Origin: an uncultured Alphaproteobacteria bacterium
Lineage (GTDB): Bacteria > Pseudomonadota > Alphaproteobacteria > Rhizobiales > Ancalomicrobiaceae
Assembly (NCBI GenBank): GCA_937892955.1
Contig: CALBKH010000083.1
Location: 1-64,000 of the forward strand
Length of the DNA: 64,000 bases
Reading direction: 5' to 3'
Positions within the stretch are counted from its first letter, which is position 1. Each line of letters opens with the position of its first letter. This document shows positions 7,905 to 16,517 of this stretch, piece by piece. The translations under genes were made by a program, and so were the position numbers. Under the pieces are notes generated by a model. The model did not search any database and had not been told where the DNA came from. It worked only from the letters and a program-made list of their open reading frames with translations.

Positions 7905-8549
7905 TCAACTTCTGTAGCGTTCGGCGAGATGATCGAGCAGTTCGCGCTCGCGCGGCGCGAGATAGGGAGCGGAGAGCGCCATGACCTGGTAGGCGCCGCG
8001 CGCCAGCGCTTCGCCGTCGTCCCAGTGGCGGGGATCGCGGACAAATTCGAAGGAGAGCCAGTAGGTGGCGATGAGCGTCATGTTCGACGCCAGCGCCTCG
8101 ATGTCCCGCGGCGACGCCGTCATCCGCCCGTCGGCGACGAGGCCGCGCAGGATGGCCGCCGCGGTCGTCTGCTTGTGGGCGAGGATCAACCGGATCTGCC
8201 GCTCGAGCACCCGATAGCGCGACACCAGATCGGTGATGTCGCGATAGACGAACCGGTACTTCCAGATCGCCTCGAAGACGAGATGGAGGAACAACCACAC
8301 GTCCTCGACGTCGGGCGCGCGCGTCCCCGGCGCCGCGAGCGTGTGCTCGATCTCGGCGCGGAAGGTGGCGAACAGCGCTTCGACGATCTTCTGCTTGGAG
8401 GGGAAGTGATAGTGCAGGTTGCCGGGCGAGATGCCCATCTCCTCGGCGATCGCCGACGGCGTGACACTCGGTTCGCCGTCGCGATTGAACAACGCCAGCG
8501 CCGTCTCGAGGATGCGCTCCTTCGTCCGTCGCTGCGGTTTGCGCGCCAT
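7905..8549 (-). CDS. TetR/AcrR family transcriptional regulator
   Basis: The 214-residue product has an N-terminal helix-turn-helix domain. The sequence RTKERILETALALFNRDG begins it at about residues 7-24, and ITPSAIAEEMG-type recognition followed by GNLHYHFPSKQKIVEAL at about 43-59 is the classic TetR signature. The C-terminal ligand-binding part is all-helical and does not reveal a ligand. TetR proteins normally repress neighbouring genes and are released by a small molecule; in lipid clusters the ligand is often an acyl-CoA. The likely targets are itself, the TPR gene and perhaps the patatin and acyltransferase genes. No convincing palindromic operator was found in the 145 bases upstream. 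Confidence 0.9.
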   Translation of the reverse strand: MARKPQRRTKERILETALALFNRDGEPSVTPSAIAEEMGISPGNLHYHFPSKQKIVEALFATFRAEIEHTLAAPGTRAPDVEDVWLFLHLVFEAIWKYRFVYRDITDLVSRYRVLERQIRLILAHKQTTAAAILRGLVADGRMTASPRDIEALASNMTLIATYWLSFEFVRDPRHWDDGEALARGAYQVMALSAPYLAPRERELLDHLAERYRS

Positions 8550-8694
8550 GCCGACCGTTCCTCACCCCGTGCGGTGGCGGCTCTCCGGCCGAACCTTCCG
8601 CGACGTCGTCGACTGAAACGCGAATCCGCGCGCCACTCAACAGGTTCGACACCGTCGCCGGTCGATTTTCGGCGATTCCACCCCTCCGACCACC

Positions 8695-9921
8695 TCAAGA
8701 AGCGGTGGTGCGGGTCTTCAGCGCCGCGTCGAGGCGATCGAGCGCGTGGGTGAGATGGTACGTCGCCGGATGCCGCGGCACCCGTCGCGGCGGCGGCGAA
8801 CCGGCGGTGATCGGCCGGCGCCGGCCGTGATCGAGGAGGTCGTCGTCGAGGGTGACGCCGTGGGCGGCGAAGATCGGCCCCAACTGCTCGCGCCGCCGCC
8901 TCAGATCGCCGAGGGTGCGCTCATAGGCGTGCTGCGCCAGACGTTTGCGCGAGGCGTAGGAGAAGATGTTGGCGAAGAAGATCTCCGCATCGCCCTGGTT
9001 CGGCTCGAACAGCAGCACGTCCGCATCCGGATACTCGGTGCGATAGCGGTCCATGCCGACCTTCATGCGCGAATGGATGATGGCGCGGAAGGTCTGCGAC
9101 ATCACCGCCGGCAGGCCGCGATCCATCAGCGAGATGCGATCGGCCCAGCCGTCGTCGTCGTCGTGGGTGAGGTCGGCGTTGAACGGCACCAGCGGATTGA
9201 CGCAGAGGAGGAGCTTCGCCCCCTCCTTCAGCGCCACCGACGCGTGCAGCGTCTTCATCAAGGCGCCGTCGACGTAGTTGCGCCCGTCGATCTCCACCGG
9301 CGGGAACAGCCCGGGCAGCGCCGCGGACGCCTGCACGGCGCGCGAGATCGGCACGTGGTCCCATCCCGGCGCGCCGAAGGGCACCGCCTTGCCGCTGTCG
9401 AGGTCCGTGGCGACGAGGAAGAGCTTGTGCGGCAACTCGCGGAAGTCGTCGGTGCGACCCGGCGCCGACAGGAGTTTCTGCAGGAAGGCGGAGAAACCGA
9501 CGTTGTCGAAGATGCCGGTCGGGATCGCCCGGCCGAGCCGCTGGAACGACGCGAAGAACCCCTTGGAGAAGGGATCGGCGAACCAGTGTTCCATCGCCTG
9601 GAAGGCGAGACCCGGGATCGAGGTGAGACGCCGGATGTATTCGCCGAACGCCGGCCGGAGCAGGATCTCCGGATCGAAGGCCTCGTAGGCCGACTCGTTC
9701 TCGATGAACATCGCGTGGATGTCCCGGGGCGAGAGCCCGTTGGCGAGACCGGAGGCGATCACGCCACCCGACGAGACGCCGACGTAGACGTCGCAGGCGG
9801 TGAAGTCCAGACCGCGAAGGGCATCCTGGAGAGCGACGAGCGCGCCGATCTCGTAGATCGCGCCGAGCGGGCCGCCGCCCGCCAGAGCGACACCGATCTT
9901 GTGTTGATGCCGCCGTGACAT
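8695..9921 (-). CDS. Patatin-like phospholipase/acyl hydrolase
   Basis: This 408-residue serine hydrolase has the patatin Ser-Asp dyad: the glycine-rich oxyanion loop GGGPLG at residues 15-20, the GxSxG motif GVSSG with nucleophile Ser50, and the DGA motif with Asp218. Members release fatty acids from phospholipids or neutral lipids. No signal peptide is seen, so it is probably cytoplasmic or membrane-associated. It stands alone on the minus strand between the TetR gene and the phasin gene. In this setting it could mobilise stored wax ester or triacylglycerol, or remodel the granule monolayer; that is inference from neighbours. Confidence 0.9.
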   Translation of the reverse strand: MSRRHQHKIGVALAGGGPLGAIYEIGALVALQDALRGLDFTACDVYVGVSSGGVIASGLANGLSPRDIHAMFIENESAYEAFDPEILLRPAFGEYIRRLTSIPGLAFQAMEHWFADPFSKGFFASFQRLGRAIPTGIFDNVGFSAFLQKLLSAPGRTDDFRELPHKLFLVATDLDSGKAVPFGAPGWDHVPISRAVQASAALPGLFPPVEIDGRNYVDGALMKTLHASVALKEGAKLLLCVNPLVPFNADLTHDDDDGWADRISLMDRGLPAVMSQTFRAIIHSRMKVGMDRYRTEYPDADVLLFEPNQGDAEIFFANIFSYASRKRLAQHAYERTLGDLRRRREQLGPIFAAHGVTLDDDLLDHGRRRPITAGSPPPRRVPRHPATYHLTHALDRLDAALKTRTTAS

Positions 9922-10022
9922 GCACCGATCCTCCGTTCACGGGACGGAAGCGACGACTTCGCCCGGGCGGGAGCGAATCTCGCCCCCGCTCCGGGAAAGT
10001 CGACCTCACGGCCGGGAGGACG

Positions 10023-10565
10023 TCAACCGGCGAGGTCCGTCTTGACCTCTTCGACGGCCTTTTCCGCCGCGACCTTCACGCGCTTGGCCGACGCGGCGAC
10101 CTTCTTGGTGGTCATCTTCACCACCTGGGCCGTCTCGCCGACCGCTTCCATCACCGCTTCACCGGCCTTGCCGGCTTCCTTCTGGGTGGTGCCGGAGAGC
10201 TTCTTGGTGGCGGCGGTCAATTCGTGGATGCGGGCCGACAGCGCGTCGATGTCCTTCTTGGTCGGAACGTTGAGGCTGTTGAGGGCGCGGGCGACGCGCT
10301 CTTCGAACACGCTCTCGAGCTTGTCCCAGGTGCCGGTGGCGGCCTTGCGGGCCTCGGCGACCTTGTCTTCGGCGGCTTCACGGGTGCGCTTCTGGATGGT
10401 CTCGCCTTCCTTCACCAGGGCTTCGAACACCTTGGTGCCCTCTTCCTGCGCCTTGGCGAAGGCGCCGAGGCCGGCGAGCCAGATCTGATGCGCGGAATCC
10501 TTGATGGTCTGGGCGAGCTGCGTCTCACTCGAACCACCGGCGAGAGCTTTGAGCTTCTTGGCCAT
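10023..10565 (-). CDS. Phasin family (PhaF/PhaI-type granule-associated) protein
   Basis: This 180-residue, Lys/Ala-rich protein has an amphipathic N-terminal helical phasin domain (IKDSAHQIWLAGLGAFAKAQ near 20-39, EGTKVFEALVKEGE near 42-55). A predicted coiled coil follows (ALSARIHELTAATKKL), and the C-terminal tail carries repeated Lys-Ala motifs (TTKKVAASAKRVKVAAEKA), the pattern seen in PhaF-type granule proteins. Such proteins coat polyhydroxyalkanoate inclusions and can bind DNA with the basic tail. No PHA synthase gene is present in this window, and the neighbours are wax-ester genes, so it may coat neutral-lipid inclusions here. It has its own leader; the 279 bases upstream separate it from the divergent acyl-CoA reductase gene. 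Confidence 0.88.
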   Translation of the reverse strand: MAKKLKALAGGSSETQLAQTIKDSAHQIWLAGLGAFAKAQEEGTKVFEALVKEGETIQKRTREAAEDKVAEARKAATGTWDKLESVFEERVARALNSLNVPTKKDIDALSARIHELTAATKKLSGTTQKEAGKAGEAVMEAVGETAQVVKMTTKKVAASAKRVKVAAEKAVEEVKTDLAG

Positions 10566-10844
10566 GATCTCGATCCTTCTGTTCCATGTCTCGCCACCCG
10601 GCGGGTGAGCGGTCTCGTTCGATGAGGTGAAGATAGCGATTGCTTTTAGAAACGGTCACCTAATCGACATGGACCCCGTCGAATTCTCGGAGATGCCTGC
10701 CGCGGCTCGAAATTTCGGTGTGTGATGCTGGCCGCTGCGGCCGATCCCGGGGGGCTTTTCACCGGCGAGACAGGGGTTACACTGGGTCAACGGCGCCGAC
10801 TACGGCGATCCTCACGCCGAGGCGAGCGCCAGGGGGAAACGACC

Positions 10845-12830
10845 ATGATCTATTTCGTCACCGGCGCCAGCGGCTTCATCGGCAAGCGCCTCGTGCGTAC
10901 CTTGCTGGCGCGGCCGAAGACCACGGTCCATTTCCTGATGCGCCGGCCGACGCCGGAGCGCGTCGGCCGGCTGCTCGCCTTCTGGGGGGTCGACGCCAGC
11001 CGGGCGATCCCGGTCGAGGGCGATCTGACCAAGCCGGCGCTCGGCATCGACGAAGCCGAGACGAAGAAGCTCGCCGGCAAGGTGACCCACGTCTTCCACC
11101 TCGCCGCCATCTACGACCTCGAGGCCGATCCCGAAGCCGAGATGGTCGCCAACATCGAGGGCACCCGCAACGCCGTGCGCTTCGCCGAGGCGATCCGGGC
11201 GAAGCACTTCCACCACGTCTCCTCGATCGCCGCCGCCGGCATGTACGACGGCGTCTTCCGCGAGGACATGTTCGAGGAGGCGACCGGTCTCGACCATCCC
11301 TATTTCGCCTCCAAGCACCAGGCCGAGAAGGTGGTGCGCGGCGAGTGCAAGGTGCCGTGGCGGATCTATCGCCCCGGCATCGTCGTCGGCGATTCCATGA
11401 CCGGCGAGATCGACAAGATCGACGGCCCCTACTACTTCTTCAAACTCATCCAGAAGCTGCGCCGCATGTTGCCGCCGTGGATGCCGACCATCGGCATCGA
11501 GGGCGGGCGCATCAACATCGTCCCGGTCGACTTCGTCGTCGCCGCGCTCGATCACATCGCCCATCTCGACGGTCACGACGGCGGCTGCTTCCACCTCACC
11601 GACCCCGAGCCGCGGCGCGTCGGCGACGTCCTCGCCATCTTCGCTTCGGCCGCCCACGCGCCGCGCATGGCGGCGCGGGTCAACGCCGCCCTCTTCGGCT
11701 TCGTGCCCCAGGCGCTGATCCGGCCGCTGATGGCGCTGACTCCGGTCCGCCGCATCCAGAAGACGGTGATGAAGGAGCTCGGCCTGCCGCCGGACATCTT
11801 CCGCTTCGTCAACTACCCGACCCGCTTCGACGCCCGCGAGGCCCAGCGCCTGCTCGAACCGGCCGGCATCCGCGTCCCCCACATCGAGGACTACGCCTGG
11901 CGGCTGTGGGACTACTGGGAGCGCCATCTCGACCCCGAACTGTTCATCGATCGATCGCTCAAAGGCCGGGTCGCGGGCCGCGTCGTGGTCGTCACCGGCG
12001 GCTCGGCCGGCATCGGCAAGGCCACCGCCTTCAAGCTCGCCGGCGCCGGCGCCAAGACCGTCATCGTCGCCCGCGACACCGAGAAGCTCGAAGCGGCCCG
12101 ACAGGAAGCCGCCGCCCAGGGCCTCACCGTCCTCACCTACTCCGCCGATGTCACCGACGCCGAGCAGTGCGCCGATCTGGTCCGCCGGCTGCACGAGGAT
12201 CACGGCGGCGTCGACATCCTGGTCAACAACGCCGGCCGCTCGATCCGCCGCGGCATCGAAGGGTCCTACGACCGCTTCCACGACTTCGAGCGGACCATGC
12301 AGGTGAACTATTTCGGCGCCCTGCGCCTCACCCTCGGCCTGTTGCCGAAGATGACCGAGAAGCGCCACGGCCACATCGTCAACATCTCCTCGATCGGCGT
12401 GCTGACCAACGCCCCGCGCTTCTCGGCCTATGTCGCCTCCAAGGCGGCGCTCGACGCCTGGACGCGCTGCGCCGCGTCCGAATTCCTCGATCGCGGCGTC
12501 GAGTTCACCACCATCAACATGCCGCTGGTGCGCACCGAGATGATCGCGCCCACCAAGTTCTACCGCCACGTCCCGACCCTCTCGCCGGAGGAGGCGGCGG
12601 ATCTGGTGGTCCAGGCGATCGTCATGAAGCCGGCGCGGGTCGCCACCCAACTCGGCATCTTCGGTCAGGTGATCTACGCCGTGTCGCCGAAACTGGCGCA
12701 GGCGATCATGAACACCACCTTCCGCATGTTCCCGGATTCGGACGCGGCGCGGAACGCCAAGCCCGGCGAGGAGATGCCGACGGCCGATCAGATCACCGTC
12801 ACGCAGATCATGCGCGGCCTGCATCTGTGA
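10845..12830 (+). CDS. Two-domain fatty acyl-CoA reductase (alcohol-forming, Marinobacter FAR type)
   Basis: The 661-residue protein has two Rossmann reductase domains. The N-terminal extended-SDR domain has TGASGFIG at residues 6-13 and catalytic Tyr153/Lys157 in YFASK. The C-terminal classical SDR domain begins near 375, with TGGSAGIG at about 381-388 and YVASK near 529-533, plus NNAGRSIRR. From memory, length, domain order and many stretches (KHFHHVSSIAAAG, DGPYYFFK, DRFHDFERTMQ) agree closely with the 661-residue Marinobacter enzyme that reduces acyl-CoA through the aldehyde to the fatty alcohol. It would feed the WS/DGAT at 5324. The start ATG 10845 follows AGGGGGAAA. NADPH dependence is expected from the family. 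Confidence 0.92.
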   Translation: MIYFVTGASGFIGKRLVRTLLARPKTTVHFLMRRPTPERVGRLLAFWGVDASRAIPVEGDLTKPALGIDEAETKKLAGKVTHVFHLAAIYDLEADPEAEMVANIEGTRNAVRFAEAIRAKHFHHVSSIAAAGMYDGVFREDMFEEATGLDHPYFASKHQAEKVVRGECKVPWRIYRPGIVVGDSMTGEIDKIDGPYYFFKLIQKLRRMLPPWMPTIGIEGGRINIVPVDFVVAALDHIAHLDGHDGGCFHLTDPEPRRVGDVLAIFASAAHAPRMAARVNAALFGFVPQALIRPLMALTPVRRIQKTVMKELGLPPDIFRFVNYPTRFDAREAQRLLEPAGIRVPHIEDYAWRLWDYWERHLDPELFIDRSLKGRVAGRVVVVTGGSAGIGKATAFKLAGAGAKTVIVARDTEKLEAARQEAAAQGLTVLTYSADVTDAEQCADLVRRLHEDHGGVDILVNNAGRSIRRGIEGSYDRFHDFERTMQVNYFGALRLTLGLLPKMTEKRHGHIVNISSIGVLTNAPRFSAYVASKAALDAWTRCAASEFLDRGVEFTTINMPLVRTEMIAPTKFYRHVPTLSPEEAADLVVQAIVMKPARVATQLGIFGQVIYAVSPKLAQAIMNTTFRMFPDSDAARNAKPGEEMPTADQITVTQIMRGLHL

Positions 12831-12837
12831 AACCGAG

Positions 12838-12914
12838 CGCACGGATTTTCGACCCGGTCGGAAACCCGTGTGCGAAGGCGAGCCCGACCGGCGTCGGCCG
12901 GCCGGTCCGTCAAG
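12838..12914. repeat. Intergenic palindrome-plus-block repeat, copy B
   Basis: This lies between two converging genes. An imperfect palindrome (CACGGATTTTCGACC and GGTCGGAAACCCGTG) is followed by GAAGGCGAGCCCGACCGGC and GTCGGCCGGCCGG. The same palindrome-then-block layout, with close sequence agreement, recurs at 45640-45714. It overlaps the last codon of the hydrolase gene on the minus strand. The two copies suggest a dispersed intergenic repeat family in this genome. Confidence 0.7.
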
Positions 12915-13839
12915 ATCCCGAGTCGAGCGATGCCGCGGGCGCCCCGTCGTCCGCGGCGAGATCGGCGACGACGAGATCGCGGATCCGCGGCGAGAAGGCC
13001 ATGGCGACGTGGCCCATCCCCGCCACCACGATCTCGCGCGCCCCGGCGAGCCGGCTCGTCGCCTGCGGCACGACGATCTGATCGCCGGTGCTCCACACCG
13101 TGAGCGTCGGCACGTCGGTCGTCTCCACCGTGTTCAGCTCGGCGAGCCAGGGGTTGCCCGGCTCCATCTGGCGGGCGTTGCGACCGAGCCCGAGGCGGGC
13201 GACCACGGTGCCGTGATGCGGTCCGCCGAGGGTGACGAAGCGGGCAACCCGCGCCGTCCCCGCCTTGCGCATCGCCGCACGCGCCACCAACCCGCCCATC
13301 GAATGGGTCACCAGCACGACCGCGTCGGCGCCGGTCTCCGCGATGAGCGCGTCGATGCGCTCGACGAGGCGATCGGCCAGGATCTCGATGTCGGAGAACG
13401 GCGTCTCCAGCGTGATCGTCGCCACCGCGAAGCCGCGGGCCTCGAGCTGGCGGCGGATCCACCACCAGAAGCCGCGATTGCACATGTAGCCGTGGACGAG
13501 CAGCACCGGCCGCCGCCCCGGCGGCAGCCGTCCGACGGCGTCCGACCCCATCCACACCCGCTCGAACGGCATGATCACCGCGAAGGCGAGGACGACGCCG
13601 AACCATTCGGTGAGGAAATCGGCGATCGTCGGCCCTCCCACTCCCGCCGGCCGCGGCGACGCGCCGACGACGGCGATCACGTAGGCGGGCAGAAGCAGCA
13701 GCGCCTGGAGGACGAAGAAGAGCCCGACCAGTCCGACCACGGCGCCGAACCCGCCGACCTCGGCCGCGAGCGTCGGATGGAGAAGCGCCAGTACGAGGAC
13801 CTCGATCGACAGGATCGCCCGCAGCACCCGTACCAACAT
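12910..13839 (-). CDS. Membrane-anchored alpha/beta hydrolase (lipase-like)
   Basis: Of the 309 residues, the N-terminal 95 contain three hydrophobic stretches (about 5-25, 33-58, 80-92) that should anchor the protein in the inner membrane. The hydrolase domain then follows, with the oxyanion HG at 116-117 (LLVHGYMCN), the nucleophile elbow THSMGG with Ser180, and a C-terminal GHVAMAF histidine. This pattern resembles triacylglycerol lipases and PGAP1-like esterases. It converges with the acyl-CoA reductase gene and is divergent from the acyl-CoA ligase at 14013. A role in hydrolysing acyl esters within the lipid cluster is plausible but not shown. Confidence 0.85.
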   Translation of the reverse strand: MLVRVLRAILSIEVLVLALLHPTLAAEVGGFGAVVGLVGLFFVLQALLLLPAYVIAVVGASPRPAGVGGPTIADFLTEWFGVVLAFAVIMPFERVWMGSDAVGRLPPGRRPVLLVHGYMCNRGFWWWIRRQLEARGFAVATITLETPFSDIEILADRLVERIDALIAETGADAVVLVTHSMGGLVARAAMRKAGTARVARFVTLGGPHHGTVVARLGLGRNARQMEPGNPWLAELNTVETTDVPTLTVWSTGDQIVVPQATSRLAGAREIVVAGMGHVAMAFSPRIRDLVVADLAADDGAPAASLDSGS

Positions 13840-14012
13840 GTCCGAACACTCCCTCTCGGCGAGCCGGCGCCGCCGAAAATCTCGCGCATATCGTAATTCT
13901 ACTATCGGCCGTCATCCGCTCCGAGTCCGCTTCCTTGCGGATCGGTGCTGGTCTATTCTCGCCGCAAAACAGGGGAACCGGGACAATCCGGCCCCGAAGG
14001 GGAGAGACCGCC

Positions 14013-15707
14013 ATGGCGACTTCGGGTCACCTGCATTTCCAGAACTACCCCGCCGGCGTACCGCACACCGTCGATGTCGAAGAGTTCCGTTCCGTCGCCG
14101 AGGTCTTCGAGAAGAGCGTCGCCGCCTACGCCGACCGCATCGCCTACATCAACATGGGCAAGGCGATCACCTATCGCGAGCTCGACGAGTTGTCGCGCCG
14201 TTTCGGCGCCTATCTGCAATCCCGCGTCGGTCTGAAGAAGGGCGCCCGCGTGGCGCTGATGATGCCCAACCTGCTGCAGTATCCGGTCGCCCTCTTCGGC
14301 GCGCTGCGCGCCGGCTGCACCGTGGTCAACTGCAATCCGCTCTACAGCGCCCGCGAGCTCCATCACCAGCTGACCGATTCCGGCGCCGAGGCGATCGTCG
14401 TCGTCGAGAACTTCGCCCACGTGGTCGCCGAGGTGGCCGACAAGACCGCCCTCAAGGCGGTGTTCACCACCGGCCTCGGCGACATGCTCGGCTTTCCCAA
14501 GGGCGCCATCGTCAATCTGGTGGTCAAACACGTGAAGAAGATGGTGCCGGCCTGGAACATCCCCGGCGCGATCTCCTTCAGCACCGCCGTGGCGGAGGGG
14601 CGCGGCCTGCCGTGGACGCCGGTTTCGACCGACCTGACGGACATCGCCTTCCTGCAATACACCGGCGGCACCACCGGCGTACCGAAAGGCGCGATGCTGA
14701 CCCATGGCAACATCGTCGCCAATCTGACCCAGGCCCATGCCTGGATCCGCCCGGCGGTCGACGAGAAGGGCGAGACCATCGTCACCGCGTTGCCGCTCTA
14801 CCACATCTTCGCGCTCACCGCGAACTGCCTGACCTTCATGAAGATCGGCGCCTCGAACCTGTTGATCACCAACCCGCGCGACATCCCCGGCTTCGTCAAG
14901 GAACTGGCGAAACAGAAGTTCACCGTCATCACCGGCGTGAACACGCTGTTCAACGCCCTGCTCAACAACCCCGAATTCGGCAAGCTCGACTTCTCGAAGC
15001 TGAAGCTGGTGCTCGGCGGCGGCATGGCGGTGCAGCGCCCGGTGGCCGAGCGCTGGAAGGAGGTCACCGGCACGACCCTGCTCGAGGCCTACGGCCTGAC
15101 CGAGACCTCGCCGGCGGTGACCATCAACCCCCTCGATCTGCCGGCCTACAACGGCTCGATCGGCCTGCCGATCCCCAACACCGAGATCGCCCTGCGCGAC
15201 GACGAGGGCAACGACGTCGCCGACGGCGAACGCGGCGAGTTGTGCGTGCGCGGGCCGCAGGTGATGAAGGGCTACTGGAACCGGCCGGACGACACCGCGG
15301 CGGTGATGACCGGCGACGGCTTCCTCAAGACCGGCGACATCGCCATCGTCGACGAGGGCGGCTTCGTCCACATCGTCGACCGCAAGAAGGACATGATCCT
15401 CGTCTCGGGATTCAACGTCTATCCCAACGAGATCGAAGAGGTGCTCGCCGCCCATCCCGGCGTGCTCGAGGCCGGCGTCGTCGGCGTCCCCGACGCCAAA
15501 TCCGGCGAGGCGGTCAAGGTGGTGGTGGTCAAGAAGGACCCCGACCTCTCGGCCGAGGACCTGCTCGAGCACTGCCGCAAGAACCTCACCGGCTACAAGA
15601 TGCCGCGCTACGTCGAGTTCCGCACCGAACTGCCGAAGACCAACGTCGGCAAGGTGCTGCGCCGCGCCCTGCGCGACGATCTCCCGGGCTCCGCCCCGCC
15701 GAAGTGA
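14013..15707 (+). CDS. fadD: Long-chain fatty acid-CoA ligase
   Basis: The 564-residue adenylate-forming enzyme activates fatty acids with ATP and CoA. The P-loop-like YTGGTTGVPKGAMLTH is near residues 216-231, the YGLTETSP motif near 363-370, the GEL/VRGPQVMKGYW hinge region near 410-425, and DRKKDMILVSGFNVYP near 460-475. The C-terminal K of the family is in KTNVGKVLRRALRD. Start ATG 14013 follows AAGGGGAGAG. It lies 218 bases before the DUF4442 gene. It supplies acyl-CoA for beta-oxidation and, here, plausibly for the acyl-CoA reductase and the acyltransferase. Confidence 0.93.
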   Translation: MATSGHLHFQNYPAGVPHTVDVEEFRSVAEVFEKSVAAYADRIAYINMGKAITYRELDELSRRFGAYLQSRVGLKKGARVALMMPNLLQYPVALFGALRAGCTVVNCNPLYSARELHHQLTDSGAEAIVVVENFAHVVAEVADKTALKAVFTTGLGDMLGFPKGAIVNLVVKHVKKMVPAWNIPGAISFSTAVAEGRGLPWTPVSTDLTDIAFLQYTGGTTGVPKGAMLTHGNIVANLTQAHAWIRPAVDEKGETIVTALPLYHIFALTANCLTFMKIGASNLLITNPRDIPGFVKELAKQKFTVITGVNTLFNALLNNPEFGKLDFSKLKLVLGGGMAVQRPVAERWKEVTGTTLLEAYGLTETSPAVTINPLDLPAYNGSIGLPIPNTEIALRDDEGNDVADGERGELCVRGPQVMKGYWNRPDDTAAVMTGDGFLKTGDIAIVDEGGFVHIVDRKKDMILVSGFNVYPNEIEEVLAAHPGVLEAGVVGVPDAKSGEAVKVVVVKKDPDLSAEDLLEHCRKNLTGYKMPRYVEFRTELPKTNVGKVLRRALRDDLPGSAPPK

Positions 15708-15729
15708 CGGACCTCGGTTCGAAGACCGG

Positions 15730-15754
15730 AAGGCCGCGGCCCGCCCGCGGCCTT
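15730..15754 (+). terminator. Hairpin after the acyl-CoA ligase gene
   Basis: AAGGCCGCGG and CCGCGGCCTT form a perfect 10-bp stem with a five-base loop, 22 bases after the stop codon. Only a short T-run follows, so termination may be partial. Confidence 0.65.
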
Positions 15755-15926
15755 CGCCGTTCACGGACCACCCCTCGGCACGGCCGCGCGCCGGCCTCCC
15801 CTTCGATCGCACGGGATCACCCGCCGATGCAGAGCCGCACCGGGGGGATTGACGAATACGTCAATTCGTTATCTCAAAGGAGAGACATTCCACCTCGGCC
15901 CGTCGCCGCCCCGACGAGGAACGACG

Positions 15927-16388
15927 ATGAAGACCAACACCTTCCGCCGCCTGATGAACCTCTGGCCGCCGTTCTTCTTCGCCGGCATCCGGGTCGCCCG
16001 GATCGCCGAAGACTGGCGCGAGGTCGAGGTCGAATTGCATCTCGGCCGGCTCAATCGCAACTATGTCGGCGTCCATTTCGGCGGTTCGCTCTTCGCCATG
16101 ACCGACCCGTTCTACATGCTGATGCTGGTCCACATCCTCGGCCGCGACTACACCGTCTGGGACAAGGCGGCGACCATCGACTACGTCAAGCCGGGCCGCG
16201 GCACCGTCACCGCGCGGTTCCGCCTGGAGGACGCGCGCATCGACGAGATCCGCGCCGCCGCCGCCGACGGATCGAAGGTCCTGCCGGTCTTCCGCTGCGA
16301 TGTCCACGACACCGAAGGCGATCTCGTCGCCCGCATCGATCGCACCCTCTACGTCCGCCGCAAACGCGACGCCACACCCGTGTCCTGA
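15927..16388 (+). CDS. DUF4442 thioesterase-like (hotdog fold) protein
   Basis: This 153-residue protein of the DUF4442/YiiD-C type is related to hotdog-fold thioesterases. Conserved parts are NYVGVHFGGSLFAMTDPF at about 47-64, where the HFGG segment holds the putative active region, and VWDKAATIDYVKPGRGTV at about 78-95. Start ATG 15927 follows GAGGAACG. Such proteins probably hydrolyse or bind acyl-CoA. It follows fadD on the same strand and precedes the hydrogenase locus, marking the end of the lipid neighbourhood. Confidence 0.85.
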   Translation: MKTNTFRRLMNLWPPFFFAGIRVARIAEDWREVEVELHLGRLNRNYVGVHFGGSLFAMTDPFYMLMLVHILGRDYTVWDKAATIDYVKPGRGTVTARFRLEDARIDEIRAAAADGSKVLPVFRCDVHDTEGDLVARIDRTLYVRRKRDATPVS

Positions 16389-16517
16389 CCCCGCCGCTCG
16401 ACGGCCTTCCGACACACTCGCGAAAACCGCCCCTTGTCGGGAGGCGGCCACCGTGATCCCTTCTGCGGAGGAATCGACGGCCGGCGCGAGGCGCTCGCGG
16501 ACCGAGGAGGTGTGTGC

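Noticed and set aside
8550..8694. Operator for the TetR regulator in its own upstream region
   Set aside because: No inverted repeat of convincing length or symmetry could be found by eye.
16434..16517. Earlier start of hupU at 16434 or 16512
   Set aside because: The upstream codons have no family similarity and no ribosome binding site at a suitable distance; GTG 16518 has GAGGAGG seven bases before it.
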